Program-made: the position numbers and the translations under genes
Assembly (NCBI GenBank): GCA_018268735.1
Contig: JAFDWA010000020.1
Span: 1-13,868, forward strand
DNA length: 13,868 nt
Direction of reading: 5' to 3'
Origin: Actinomycetota bacterium
GTDB lineage: Bacteria; Actinomycetota; Acidimicrobiia; Acidimicrobiales; Microtrichaceae
The notes under the pieces: generated by a model
Database searches by the model: none
What the model saw: only the letters and a program-made list of their open reading frames with translations
Told to the model about the DNA's origin: nothing
Part shown: in pieces, positions 7,058-13,868 of the stretch
Layout of the letters: every line of letters begins with the position of its first letter
How positions within the stretch are numbered: position 1 is the first letter of the stretch

Positions 7058-7455
7058 TGGCAAAGCCGCCCGCAGGGGGTCGTCGACCCCGCAAGAAGGA
7101 GCGCAAGCACGTCGTCCACGGCGTGGCGCACATCAAGAGCTCGTTCAACAACACGATCATCTCGATCACCGACCTCGAGGGCAACGTGCTCGCGTGGGCG
7201 TCCGCCGGAAACGCCGGCTTCAAGGGCTCTCGCAAGTCCACGCCGTTCGCCGCACAGCTCGCAGCAGAGCAGGCAGCGCGCCGCGCGATGGAGCACGGCG
7301 TCCGCAAGGTCGACATCGTCGTGAAGGGCCCCGGCTCCGGGCGCGAGACGGCGATCCGCTCGATCCAGAACGTGGGCATCGAGGTGACCGGCATCAAGGA
7401 CGTGACCCCGGTGCCGCACAACGGCTGCCGTCCCCCCAAGCGTCGGAGGCTCTGA
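7057..7455 (+). CDS. rpsK: 30S ribosomal protein S11
   Basis: A 132-residue platform protein of the small subunit near the mRNA exit. After a basic N-terminus ([20 protein letters not shown]) it shows the family core [53 protein letters not shown], and the ending [18 protein letters not shown], which is near-invariant. The ATG shares a base with the rpsM stop. Next is rpsD after two bases. Confidence 0.98.
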   Translation: MAKPPAGGRRPRKKERKHVVHGVAHIKSSFNNTIISITDLEGNVLAWASAGNAGFKGSRKSTPFAAQLAAEQAARRAMEHGVRKVDIVVKGPGSGRETAIRSIQNVGIEVTGIKDVTPVPHNGCRPPKRRRL

Positions 7456-7457
7456 CG

Positions 7458-8075
7458 ATGTCCCGCTACACCGGCCCGCGTGCACGGGTCTCCCGCCGGC
7501 TCGGCACCAACATCTGGGGCACCAACGGCGAGAACATCGCCATGGAGAAGCGTCCGTACCCTCCGGGGGAGCACGGCCGCACCCGCCGTCGCGGCAACGT
7601 GAGCGAGTACCTGCTGCAGCTCCAGGAGAAGCAGAAGGCCCGCTTCACCTACGGGATGACCGAGAAGCAGTTCCGCACCCTCTACGAAGAGGCGAACCGC
7701 CGTCAGGGCGTCACCGGCGAGAACCTGCTGCGCTACTGCGAGCAGCGCCTCGACAACGTCGTGTACCGCTCCGGCTGGGCCGCCACCCGCCCGCAGGCCC
7801 GCCAGTTCGTCTCGCACGGACACGTCGACGTCAACGGGCGTCGGGTCGACGTGCCGAGCTACCGGGTCCGAAAGGGCGACGTCATCCGCCTGCGTGACAA
7901 GGCCCGCAACATGCTCGTCGTCCAGTGGAACATGGACACCCTCGGCAGGACCGCCGCACCATGGCTCGACACGACCGACGGCGGCCAGGAGGTCACCGTC
8001 CGCGAGCTGCCGTTGCGCGAGCACATCGACGTCCCGGTGCGTGAGCAGCTCATCGTCGAGCTCTACTCCAAGTAG
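7458..8075 (+). CDS. rpsD: 30S ribosomal protein S4, cysteine-free form
   Basis: A 205-residue primary 16S rRNA-binding protein and early assembly factor. It begins MSRYTGPRARVSRRLGTNI, has EKRPYPPGEHGRTRRR, then the RNA-binding S4 domain (about 95-160, with RLDNVVYRSGWA and RQFVSHGHVDVNGRRV), and ends VREQLIVELYSK. The N-terminal region lacks the cysteine cluster that binds zinc in many S4 proteins, so this is the C- form. GGAGG at 7445-7449 lies 8 bases before the ATG. In several bacteria S4 represses this operon; no specific operator is recognisable here. An 89-base gap to rpoA follows. Confidence 0.98.
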   Translation: MSRYTGPRARVSRRLGTNIWGTNGENIAMEKRPYPPGEHGRTRRRGNVSEYLLQLQEKQKARFTYGMTEKQFRTLYEEANRRQGVTGENLLRYCEQRLDNVVYRSGWAATRPQARQFVSHGHVDVNGRRVDVPSYRVRKGDVIRLRDKARNMLVVQWNMDTLGRTAAPWLDTTDGGQEVTVRELPLREHIDVPVREQLIVELYSK

Positions 8076-8164
8076 CCACTGGTCCCCGGCACCCGTAGCC
8101 CCGGCCACGACCCCGGCCGAACGTTCCGCCACATCCGACCTTCCATCCCCGAGGTACGCATCAG

Positions 8165-9100
8165 ATGCTCGTCATCCAACGCCCCACCGTGGAGGCCATC
8201 GACGAGGAAGAGGCCAACCGCCAGCGGTTCGCCATCAGCCCGTTGGAGCCCGGCTTCGGCCACACGCTCGGCAACTCCCTGCGCCGCACCCTGCTCTCCT
8301 CGATCCCCGGCGCCGCCATCGTCGACGTCCGCTTCGACGAGGCGCTGCACGAGTTCGACACCCTCGCAGGTGTGACCGAGGACGTCACCGACATCATCCT
8401 CAACCTCAAGGACGTGGTGCTGTCGTCGAGCTCCGACGATCCCTTGACGCTGCGGCTCGACGTGCGCGGCCCTGCCGAGGTGACCGCCCACGACATCCAG
8501 GCGAGCGCGGACGTCGAGATCCTCAACCCGGACCTGCACATCGCGACCCTGAACGCCAAGGGCCGCCTCGCCGTCGACCTGACCGTCGACCGTGGCACCG
8601 GATACCTGTCGGCGCTCGGTCGCAACTCGTCGACCATCGGCGTCATCCCGATCGACGCGATCTTCTCGCCGGTTCGGCGGGTCACGTTCTCGGTGGAGCC
8701 CACCCGCGTCGAGCAGTCGACCAACTACGACCGGCTCGTGCTCGACATCGAGACCGATTCATCGGTCAGCCCACGTGACGCCCTCGCCTCGGCGGGAGCG
8801 ACCCTGAAGGCGCTCGTCGAGCTCGTCGAGCAGATGTCCGACGAGCCGGAGGGTCTGCAGCTGACCGAGGCCGCCGCCGCCGTCGCCAGCTCACCGGACC
8901 TCGAGCTCGCGATCGAGGACCTCGACCTGTCCGAGCGTCCCCGCAACTGCCTCAAGCGCGCCCAGGTCAACACGGTCGGCGAGCTCCTGCTCAAGTCCGA
9001 GGACGACCTGCTGGCGATCACCAACTTCGGACAGAAGTCCCTGGACGAAGTCATCGAGAAGCTCGACGAGCGCGGCCTGTCGCTGCGCGGTCGGGACTGA
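8165..9100 (+). CDS. rpoA: DNA-directed RNA polymerase alpha subunit
   Basis: A 311-residue protein that dimerises to scaffold the core enzyme. The N-terminal assembly domain (about 1-230) contains EPGFGHTLGNSLRRTLLSS and the GAAIVDVRFDEALHEF segment; a flexible acidic linker follows; the C-terminal domain (about 255-311) has LSERPRNCLKRAQVNTVGEL and NFGQKSLDEVIEKLDERGLS. R258 lines up with the E. coli R265 that contacts UP elements and activators. GAGG at 8151 precedes the ATG with a 10-base gap. Its place between rpsD and rplQ is the standard alpha-operon order. Confidence 0.98.
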   Translation: MLVIQRPTVEAIDEEEANRQRFAISPLEPGFGHTLGNSLRRTLLSSIPGAAIVDVRFDEALHEFDTLAGVTEDVTDIILNLKDVVLSSSSDDPLTLRLDVRGPAEVTAHDIQASADVEILNPDLHIATLNAKGRLAVDLTVDRGTGYLSALGRNSSTIGVIPIDAIFSPVRRVTFSVEPTRVEQSTNYDRLVLDIETDSSVSPRDALASAGATLKALVELVEQMSDEPEGLQLTEAAAAVASSPDLELAIEDLDLSERPRNCLKRAQVNTVGELLLKSEDDLLAITNFGQKSLDEVIEKLDERGLSLRGRD

Positions 9101-9116
9101 GACCGGAGCACGAGAC

Positions 9117-9473
9117 ATGCCCGCCACTCCCAAAAAGGGGCGCGCCTTCGGTGGCAGCGCCAAGCACCAGCGCCAGATCATGGCGAACCTCGTCGCCTCC
9201 CTGGTCGCCTCGCCGACCGGGATCGTCACGACCGAGGCGAAGGCCAAGGCCGTCCGGCCGATCGCCGAGAAGATGATCACCAAGGCGCGCAAGGGCGGCC
9301 TGCACAACCACCGGCAACTCCTGGCCTACCTCGGTGACCAGGAGATCGTCGCGATCCTCATGGATGAGATCGGGCCCCGCTACGCCACCCGTCCTGGTGG
9401 CTACACCCGGATCCTCAAGCTCGGGAACCGCCAGGGCGACAACGCTCCGATGGCGAAGCTCGAGCTGGTCTGA
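9117..9473 (+). CDS. rplQ: 50S ribosomal protein L17
   Basis: A 118-residue large-subunit protein near the exit tunnel. Characteristic pieces are KKGRAFGGSAKHQRQIMANL, VTTEAKAKAVRPIAEKMIT, ARKGGLHNHRQL and the ending GGYTRILKLGNRQGDNAPMA. The N-terminus is of usual actinobacterial type without the long acidic C-terminal extension some relatives carry. GGAG at 9105-9108 lies 8 bases before the ATG. Its stop overlaps the probable truA start as CTGA. Confidence 0.98.
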   Translation: MPATPKKGRAFGGSAKHQRQIMANLVASLVASPTGIVTTEAKAKAVRPIAEKMITKARKGGLHNHRQLLAYLGDQEIVAILMDEIGPRYATRPGGYTRILKLGNRQGDNAPMAKLELV

Positions 9474-10291
9474 GCGGAGCGGGAGCGACGACGAGGATCC
9501 GCCTCGACGTCGCCTACCTGGGATCGGCGTTCCACGGGTTCGCCGAGAACCGTGGGGTCCGGACCGTCGGCGGCGACTTGAGGGCGGCGCTCGAGACCGT
9601 GCTCGACGGGCCGGTCGTGCTGACATGCGCGGGACGGACCGACACGGGCGTGCACGCTCGGGGTCAGGTGGTGACCTTCGACGTCTCGGACGAGGTGCTC
9701 GCAGGCCTCGCCGAACGGGACCGACGTGGATCGGGCGACGGGCTGCGTCGACTCCGTGACGGGGTCAACGCGCTCGTGGGACCGGCCGTCGTGGTGACAG
9801 CGGCGACGCGAGCGGCCGTCGAGTTCGATGCTCGCTTCTCCGCTCGCAGCCGCACCTATCGCTACGTGGTGTGGAACGCCGAGGTGCCCGACCCGTTCCT
9901 GGCTGATCGGGCGTGGTGGGTGCAGCGGCCGCTCGACGTCGAGGCGATGGACGCCGCGTGCCGGAACCTGATCGGTGAGCACGACTTCTCGACGTTCTGC
10001 CGCCGCCCGAAGCCAGCATCGTCGAACGCCGAGCCGCCGTCGCTCGTGCGACGGGTGCTCGCCGCTGGCTGGTCGGCGGACCCGGGTGACCGGCGTCGGC
10101 TCACCTTCACGATCACCGCGACGTCGTTCTGCCACCAGATGGTGCGCAGCGTCACGGGGCTGCTGGTCGACGTCGGCCGAGGTCGACGTCGGGAGTCCGA
10201 CGTCGCTGCGGCTCTGTCGGCCCGTGACCGCTCGCAGGTCGGGTCGCTGGCGCCGCCGCACGGTCTCGTCCTCTGGCACGTCGACTACTGA
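9470..10291 (+). CDS. truA: tRNA pseudouridine(38-40) synthase TruA (non-canonical start)
   Basis: Converts uridines 38-40 in the anticodon stem-loop of tRNAs to pseudouridine. The catalytic Asp lies in CAGRTDTGVHARGQVV. Other family marks are RLDVAYLGSAFHGFAEN, RTVGGDLRAAL, FDARFSARSRTYRYVVWN, DFSTFCRR and the late FCHQMVRSVTGLLVDVGRGR. Conserved sequence starts near base 9497, yet no ATG, GTG or TTG is in frame upstream of it after the rplQ frame closes. The first usable triplet is CTG at 9470, overlapping the rplQ stop, giving 273 residues. ACG at 9491 after GGGAG (9481-9485) is another option. A TTG at 9578 would delete about 36 residues including the conserved first strand, so it is unlikely. 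The gene is certain, the start is not. Confidence 0.93.
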   Translation: MSGAGATTRIRLDVAYLGSAFHGFAENRGVRTVGGDLRAALETVLDGPVVLTCAGRTDTGVHARGQVVTFDVSDEVLAGLAERDRRGSGDGLRRLRDGVNALVGPAVVVTAATRAAVEFDARFSARSRTYRYVVWNAEVPDPFLADRAWWVQRPLDVEAMDAACRNLIGEHDFSTFCRRPKPASSNAEPPSLVRRVLAAGWSADPGDRRRLTFTITATSFCHQMVRSVTGLLVDVGRGRRRESDVAAALSARDRSQVGSLAPPHGLVLWHVDY

Positions 10292-10310
10292 CCGCCGACG
10301 CATCCCGCCG

Positions 10311-10430
10311 AACTTGTAGCTGGCAGGTCGCCGCAGCGACGGTGGGCTACAAGTTGGCTGGGGGTCGTCGAACTTGTAGGTGGCGGGTCGCCGCAGCGAC
10401 GGTCGGCTACAAGTTCGCTGGGGGTCGTCC
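10311..10430. repeat. Two tandem 60-bp units with nested inverted repeats
   Basis: Units 10311-10370 and 10371-10430 are identical at 55 of 60 positions. Each has an outer inverted repeat AACTTGTAG...CTACAAGTT (10311-10319 with 10347-10355; 10371-10379 with 10407-10415) and an inner one GTCGC-CGCA-GCGAC (10327-10340; 10387-10400). In unit 1 the outer stem has a tenth pair (C10320-G10346), lost in unit 2. The right arm of unit 1 can also pair with the left arm of unit 2 around a 15-base loop, so alternative folds exist. The five differences spare the inner stem entirely. It lies between the truA stop and the rplM promoter, ending 7 bases before the -35 box. It may end alpha-operon transcripts, act as an operator or belong to a dispersed repeat family. 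The remaining 10292-10580 gap shows no gene. Confidence 0.9.
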
Positions 10431-10437
10431 GGGCCGC

Positions 10438-10466
10438 TTGCGCCTGTGGATGCCAGCCCATACGCT
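10438..10466 (+). promoter_or_regulatory. Promoter of rplM-rpsI(-glmM)
   Basis: TTGCGC (10438-10443) and TACGCT (10461-10466) are exactly 17 bases apart. TACGCT fits the TANNNT -10 usual in actinobacteria. A start near 10473 gives a leader of about 108 bases before rplM. The tandem repeat ends just upstream, so an effect of that repeat on this promoter is possible. Confidence 0.6.
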
Positions 10467-10513
10467 AGCCGACCGGCCCGGCCGACTGCCGTGTCGCGAC
10501 CGTCCCGCCTGTC

Positions 10514-10528
10514 CGGGCGTTGCGCCCG
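10514..10528 (+). promoter_or_regulatory. Hairpin in the rplM leader
   Basis: CGGGCG (10514-10519) pairs with CGCCCG (10523-10528) around TTG, within the presumed transcript leader of rplM. Ribosomal protein leaders are often autoregulated and L13 leaders are known in other bacteria, but I cannot match this one to a described class. It could be chance pairing in GC-rich DNA. Confidence 0.25.
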
Positions 10529-10580
10529 CAGCGGTGGTCGTCGACCCGCCGAGGATCGCAGAACCGAGAGAGTGAGCGCT

Positions 10581-11030
10581 GTGCGCACGTATTCGCCACG
10601 AGCAGACGAGATCGAACGCACCTGGTACGTCGTCGACGCCGAGGGCCTGACCCTCGGACGCATGGCCACCGAGGTCGCCCGCGTCCTGCGCGGCAAGCAC
10701 AAGGCCATGTACACCCCACACATGGACACCGGTGACCACGTGATCATCGTCAACGCCGACAAGGTCGTGCTGACTGCCGACAAGGCGGCTTCCAAGCAGG
10801 TCTACCGCCACACCGGATACCCGGGCGGCATCCGTTCGACCACCTACGCACGCCTGCTCGACGAGAAGCCCGAGCAGGCGGTGCGCCGCACCGTCCGCGG
10901 CATGCTGCCGAAGAACCGCCTCGGTCGCCAGATGCTCCGCAAGCTCAAGGTCTACGCGGGGCCGACCCATCCACATGGGGCGCAGCAGCCCCGTCCCCTG
11001 ACCCTCGACGATGCTCGGGCGCGGGTCTGA
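10581..11030 (+). CDS. rplM: 50S ribosomal protein L13
   Basis: A 149-residue early-assembling large-subunit protein. It begins [20 protein letters not shown], the usual MRTYSP-type N-terminus, then shows [26 protein letters not shown]-like [40 protein letters not shown] and the ending [12 protein letters not shown]. The GTG at 10581 is chosen because family homology starts there; another GTG at 10572 would add three residues. The purine-rich GAGAG about 10 bases upstream could be the ribosome site. rpsI follows after 28 bases. Confidence 0.97.
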   Translation: MRTYSPRADEIERTWYVVDAEGLTLGRMATEVARVLRGKHKAMYTPHMDTGDHVIIVNADKVVLTADKAASKQVYRHTGYPGGIRSTTYARLLDEKPEQAVRRTVRGMLPKNRLGRQMLRKLKVYAGPTHPHGAQQPRPLTLDDARARV

Positions 11031-11058
11031 GCACGAGCTGATCACGGAGCCGACGACG

Positions 11059-11451
11059 ATGACCACACCGCTCACCCAGACCACCGGCCGCCGCAAGCGT
11101 GCTGTCGCCCGCGTCCGGCTGCGTCCCGGCACCGGCCAGATCACGATCAACAAGCGGCCGCTCGAGGACTACTTCCCGAACCCGACCCACCGGATGATCC
11201 TCACCGAGCCTCTGCGCGTGACCTCCACGAGCGAGACCTACGACGTCGATGCCACACTGCACGGCGGCGGGGTCACCGGCCAGGCCGGTGCGATCCGCCT
11301 CGGCATCGCCCGCTCGCTCATCGAGATCGATCCCGAGCTGCGGCCCGCGTTGAAGCAGGCTGGGTTCCTCTCCCGCGACGCACGCGAGAAGGAGTCCAAG
11401 AAGTACGGCCTCAAGAAGGCCCGCAAGGCCCCCCAGTACTCCAAGCGCTGA
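11059..11451 (+). CDS. rpsI: 30S ribosomal protein S9
   Basis: A 130-residue protein of the small-subunit head whose C-terminal tail reaches the P-site tRNA. Family marks are [69 protein letters not shown] and the invariant end QYSKR. GGAG at 11046-11049 with 9 bases to the ATG supports this start; an in-frame ATG at 11011 would overlap rplM and add 16 unconserved residues. Partner of rplM in a two-gene ribosomal unit, with glmM 10 bases downstream. Confidence 0.97.
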   Translation: MTTPLTQTTGRRKRAVARVRLRPGTGQITINKRPLEDYFPNPTHRMILTEPLRVTSTSETYDVDATLHGGGVTGQAGAIRLGIARSLIEIDPELRPALKQAGFLSRDAREKESKKYGLKKARKAPQYSKR

Positions 11452-11461
11452 CACGACCGAC

Positions 11462-12826
11462 GTGGCGGTCCGCTTCGGAACCGACGGGGTTCGGGGACTC
11501 GCGAACCGGGACATCACGCCGGAGGTGGCGCTCGCGATCGGGCGTGCAGCGGTCCGGGTGTTCGCTTCGCCGTGGGTGGTGATCGGTCGCGACACACGTC
11601 GCTCGGGTCCGATGCTGGAGGCCGCCGTCGCTGCGGGGGTGTGCGCTGAGGGCGCCGACGCCGTCATCGCCGGTGTGGTGCCGACTCCGGCGGTGGCGCA
11701 CGCGGCACGGCGTGATCGGGTCGTCGGCGTCGTGATCTCCGCGTCGCACAACCCCTACGAGGACAACGGGATCAAGCTGTTCGGTCCGGGTGGCTCGAAG
11801 CTGTCCGACGAGGAGCAGGGCGCAGTGGAGTCCGCGATCGCCGAGGCGTTGGCCGTCGACGGCGCCGCGAACGGCGCGGCGGCGATCGACGCGCCGGTCG
11901 CAGATCGCGTGGGAACGGTGCTCGTCGACGCGCGGCTGGGCGAGGACTACGCGGCGTCGGTCGAGGCAGCGACCGAAGGACGCCACCTCGATGGCCTGCG
12001 GGTCGTGCTCGACTGCGCGAACGGCGCGGTGTCGGCGATCGCTCCCGAGGTGCTCGTCGACCTCGGTGCCGAGGTGGTCGTGATGTCCGCCGATCCCGAT
12101 GGCACCAACGTGAACGCCTCGTGCGGGTCGACCTTCCCGGAAGCCCTGCAGCAGGCGGTGCTCGAGGAGGGTGCGGACCTGGGACTCGCCTTCGACGGTG
12201 ACGCAGATCGGCTCGTCGCGGTCGACGAGCTGGGCCGCCTCGTCGACGGCGACCAGATCCTGGCGTCGTGCGCGACCGATCTGCGCGATCGGGGTCTGCT
12301 GCGCCACGACACCGTCGTCGTGACCGTCATGTCGAACCTCGGGTTCCGCCAGGCGATGGAGCGAGCGGGGATCGCCGTGGTCGAGACCCCTGTCGGTGAT
12401 CGCCACGTGCTGCGAGCGATGTCCGACGGAGGGTTCTCGCTCGGTGGCGAGCAGTCCGGACACCTCGTGTTCGCCGACATCGGCACCACTGGCGACGGCC
12501 TGCTGAGCGCGGTCGTGCTCGCCGATCTCGTCGTCCGTTCCGGCCGTCCGCTCGGCGCGCTCGTCGACGACGCGATGACCAAGCTGCCGCAGGTGCTGCG
12601 GAACGTGCGGGTCGGCGCGCCCATGCCGGACGTCGCGGACCGCATCGCCACCGAGATCGCGGAGGTCGCCGCCGAGCTCGGCGATCGCGGGCGGGTGCTC
12701 GTGCGTCCCTCGGGGACAGAGCCGGTGGTGCGCGTGATGCTCGAGGCGCCGACCGAGGCGGAGGCGTCACGGCTGGCCGACAGCGTCGTGGCCGCCGTCG
12801 TCGCGCTCGGAGATCCGCAGGACTGA
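11462..12826 (+). CDS. glmM: Phosphoglucosamine mutase
   Basis: Interconverts glucosamine-6-phosphate and glucosamine-1-phosphate on the way to UDP-GlcNAc for peptidoglycan. The 454-residue length is normal. Domain 1 has the N-terminal FGTDGVRGLAN and the phosphoserine loop SASHNPYEDNGIK, with S95 as the catalytic residue; the metal loop DGDADR is at about 245-250; the phosphate-binding loop RPSGTEPVVRV begins near 415. The GTG at 11462 follows rpsI by 10 bases with no clear ribosome site, suggesting coupled translation. The order rplM-rpsI-glmM is common in actinobacteria. A glmS-type gene follows, so two consecutive pathway steps lie side by side. Confidence 0.96.
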   Translation: MAVRFGTDGVRGLANRDITPEVALAIGRAAVRVFASPWVVIGRDTRRSGPMLEAAVAAGVCAEGADAVIAGVVPTPAVAHAARRDRVVGVVISASHNPYEDNGIKLFGPGGSKLSDEEQGAVESAIAEALAVDGAANGAAAIDAPVADRVGTVLVDARLGEDYAASVEAATEGRHLDGLRVVLDCANGAVSAIAPEVLVDLGAEVVVMSADPDGTNVNASCGSTFPEALQQAVLEEGADLGLAFDGDADRLVAVDELGRLVDGDQILASCATDLRDRGLLRHDTVVVTVMSNLGFRQAMERAGIAVVETPVGDRHVLRAMSDGGFSLGGEQSGHLVFADIGTTGDGLLSAVVLADLVVRSGRPLGALVDDAMTKLPQVLRNVRVGAPMPDVADRIATEIAEVAAELGDRGRVLVRPSGTEPVVRVMLEAPTEAEASRLADSVVAAVVALGDPQD

Positions 12827-12853
12827 CGCGCTGCGATGGATCGCAGGCCGTAC

Positions 12854-12907
12854 CCGACGGGTCGGGCCTGACCCGCCCGTGCCGTCCCGCTCGGCGGGTC
12901 CCGTCGG
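12854..12907. other. Cluster of inverted repeats between glmM and glmS
   Basis: GACCCGCC (12870-12877) pairs with GGCGGGTC (12893-12900) over a 15-base loop; CCGACGGG (12854-12861) pairs with CCCGTCGG (12900-12907); and CCCGAC (12853-12858) with GTCGGG (12861-12866). These overlap, so the folds compete. They could end glmM transcripts, since they lie 28-80 bases after its stop, or form a regulatory leader. No T tract is present. Confidence 0.4.
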
Positions 12908-12959
12908 CGTGGCAGCACGTTCCACCTCCTGCGCAGGTCGGTGATCGGGGTCCCAACCC

Positions 12960-12965
12960 TAGACT
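12960..12965 (+). promoter_or_regulatory. Candidate -10 box for the glmS-type gene
   Basis: TAGACT within CCCTAGACTTGG is an actinobacterial-type -10 hexamer 51 bases before the GTG start. The expected -35 region (about 12937-12942, GTCGGT) is a poor match, so the promoter is tentative. Confidence 0.35.
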
Positions 12966-13015
12966 TGGACAACCCGTCTGCAGCCACGGACGGTCGACAC
13001 GGAGGTGCACCTGAG

Positions 13016-13868
13016 GTGTGCGGGATCATCGCAGTTGTTCGGAGGCCCTCGGACCGGGTGCCTGCTCGCGCTGCGGAGCTGGTCGGCGAGCTCGAGGGAC
13101 TCCTGCCCCGGCTCCGTTCAGGTGGCGTCGATCGTCGGAACGACCTCGCTGCTGCCGCTGACGGGCTGACCCACGTGGACGAGGTGCTCCGGGGAGCTCC
13201 CGGACTGCTGACCCTCCGCGGGGACCGGGTCGCGGCTGCTCGGATCGCTGCGCTCGTCGACGAGTTGACCCGCGCCGTCGACGAGCTCGAGGCGGAGCTC
13301 GACGATCCCGCAACCGCGCCATCCACCGAGGAGCTCGAGGTCCTCAACGCGTCGCTGCTGCGCTGCAAGGACGCGCTGTGGGCGCTGCGCCACGATCGCC
13401 TCCGGGCCATGGATGACGTCGATGCGCTGCTCGACGCCGCCATCTCCGCAGAGGAGCACGGACCCGCCGGGCTCGCGGTCGCCCTGAGCCTGCACCAGGC
13501 GTTGTCGGCCCTGGACCGCCTCGAGGTGCGCGGGCGTGACTCAGCCGGCTTGGAGGTGCAGCTCACGGGCCACGGGCTGGATCCCGAGGACCCTTCGGTG
13601 CGAGCCGAGATCGCGCAGCGGAGCGGCGTCACCTTCACCGACGGCTCCATCCGCTTCGACCACGGCGTGCTCGTGGTCGTCCACAAGGCGGCAGCTGAGA
13701 TCGGCGAGCTCGGCGACAACACCGCGGCCCTGCGCGATGCGATCCGCTCCGATGCGCTGCTGCAGCGAGCGATGTGCTCGCCGGAGGTCGACGGACTGGT
13801 GCTCGGGCACACCCGCTGGGCCTCGATCGGCATCATCTCCGAGCCGAACGCCCATCCGCAGGTCTCCG
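13016..13868 (+). CDS. GlmS-type glutamine amidotransferase with enlarged N-terminal domain (3' end outside window)
   Basis: Probably glutamine-fructose-6-phosphate aminotransferase, which makes glucosamine-6-phosphate, the substrate of the preceding GlmM. The frame is open from GTG 13016 to the window end (284 codons). Cys2 in (M)CGIIAVV would be the N-terminal nucleophile after Met removal; RLEVRGRDSAGLEV is near 168-181 and LGHTRWASIGIISEPNAHPQ near 263-282, all matching the GlmS amidotransferase domain. In E. coli GlmS the first Arg of RGYDSAG is residue 27; here it is R172, so about 145 residues are inserted, largely helical and acidic (VDELTRAVDELEAELDD). A second expansion of nearly 50 residues precedes HTRWAS. 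GGAGG at 13001-13005 supports the start. The sugar-isomerase part is not visible, so another Ntn amidotransferase with a different acceptor is possible. Confidence 0.82.
   Translation, partial: MCGIIAVVRRPSDRVPARAAELVGELEGLLPRLRSGGVDRRNDLAAAADGLTHVDEVLRGAPGLLTLRGDRVAAARIAALVDELTRAVDELEAELDDPATAPSTEELEVLNASLLRCKDALWALRHDRLRAMDDVDALLDAAISAEEHGPAGLAVALSLHQALSALDRLEVRGRDSAGLEVQLTGHGLDPEDPSVRAEIAQRSGVTFTDGSIRFDHGVLVVVHKAAAEIGELGDNTAALRDAIRSDALLQRAMCSPEVDGLVLGHTRWASIGIISEPNAHPQVS

Noticed and set aside
9578..9580. TTG 9578 as the truA start
   Set aside because: It would remove the conserved first beta strand and the residues before the catalytic RTD motif.
10311..10430. CRISPR array
   Set aside because: Only two units, directly abutting without spacers, and with internal hairpins; no cas genes nearby.
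12827..13015. glmS ribozyme upstream of the glmS-type gene
   Set aside because: I could not recognise its conserved core or cleavage site, and the ribozyme is known mainly from Firmicutes.
11947..13836. Long - strand open frame across glmM and the glmS-type gene
   Set aside because: Low-complexity Ser/Arg/Ala product with no recognisable motif, opposite two clearly conserved genes; typical of GC-rich antisense frames. The same applies to the - strand frames at 628-1827 and 9401-10795.

Overview
The window reads as chromosomal DNA of a high-GC actinobacterium. Strong GC bias at third codon positions, zinc-type adenylate kinase, the order secY-adk-...-infA-rpmJ-rpsM-rpsK-rpsD-rpoA-rplQ-truA-rplM-rpsI-glmM-glmS, and TANNNT-type -10 boxes all fit Actinomycetota. 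I suspect a deep lineage such as Acidimicrobiia, but that is an inference from memory, not a search.

Layout. Bases 1-902 hold the 3' end of secY and the whole of adk on the + strand. Bases 948-6024 hold three tightly overlapping genes on the - strand, read 6024 to 948. They encode prepilin-like proteins resembling PilV, PilW and PilX minor pilins. The PilW-like protein carries three PKD-type repeats and a fibronectin-III-like end. The PilX-like protein has 954 residues and about 26 cysteines. This block sits where many actinobacteria have map (methionine aminopeptidase), so a surface-appendage operon interrupts the spc/alpha ribosomal protein locus head-on. Bases 6168-10291 resume the + strand ribosomal locus from a well-formed promoter: infA, rpmJ, rpsM, rpsK, rpsD, rpoA, rplQ, truA. 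Bases 10311-10430 hold two 60-bp tandem repeat units with nested inverted repeats, directly before a promoter for rplM-rpsI-glmM (10581-12826). A gap rich in inverted repeats follows, then the 5' part of a glmS-type gene (13016 to the window end) whose amidotransferase domain is much longer than usual.

How the genes work together. The + strand genes serve protein export (SecY), nucleotide balance (Adk), translation (IF-1, L36, S13, S11, S4, L17, L13, S9), transcription (RpoA), tRNA modification (TruA) and amino-sugar supply for the cell wall (GlmM, GlmS). The - strand trio probably forms or primes the tip of a type IV pilus-like filament; no ATPase, platform protein or prepilin peptidase is present here, so those would be supplied from elsewhere.

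Most unusual points: modular pilins inside a ribosomal locus, an infA gene that appears to start at CTG, a truA gene with no ordinary start codon, the hairpin-bearing tandem repeat, and the enlarged GlmS N-terminus.
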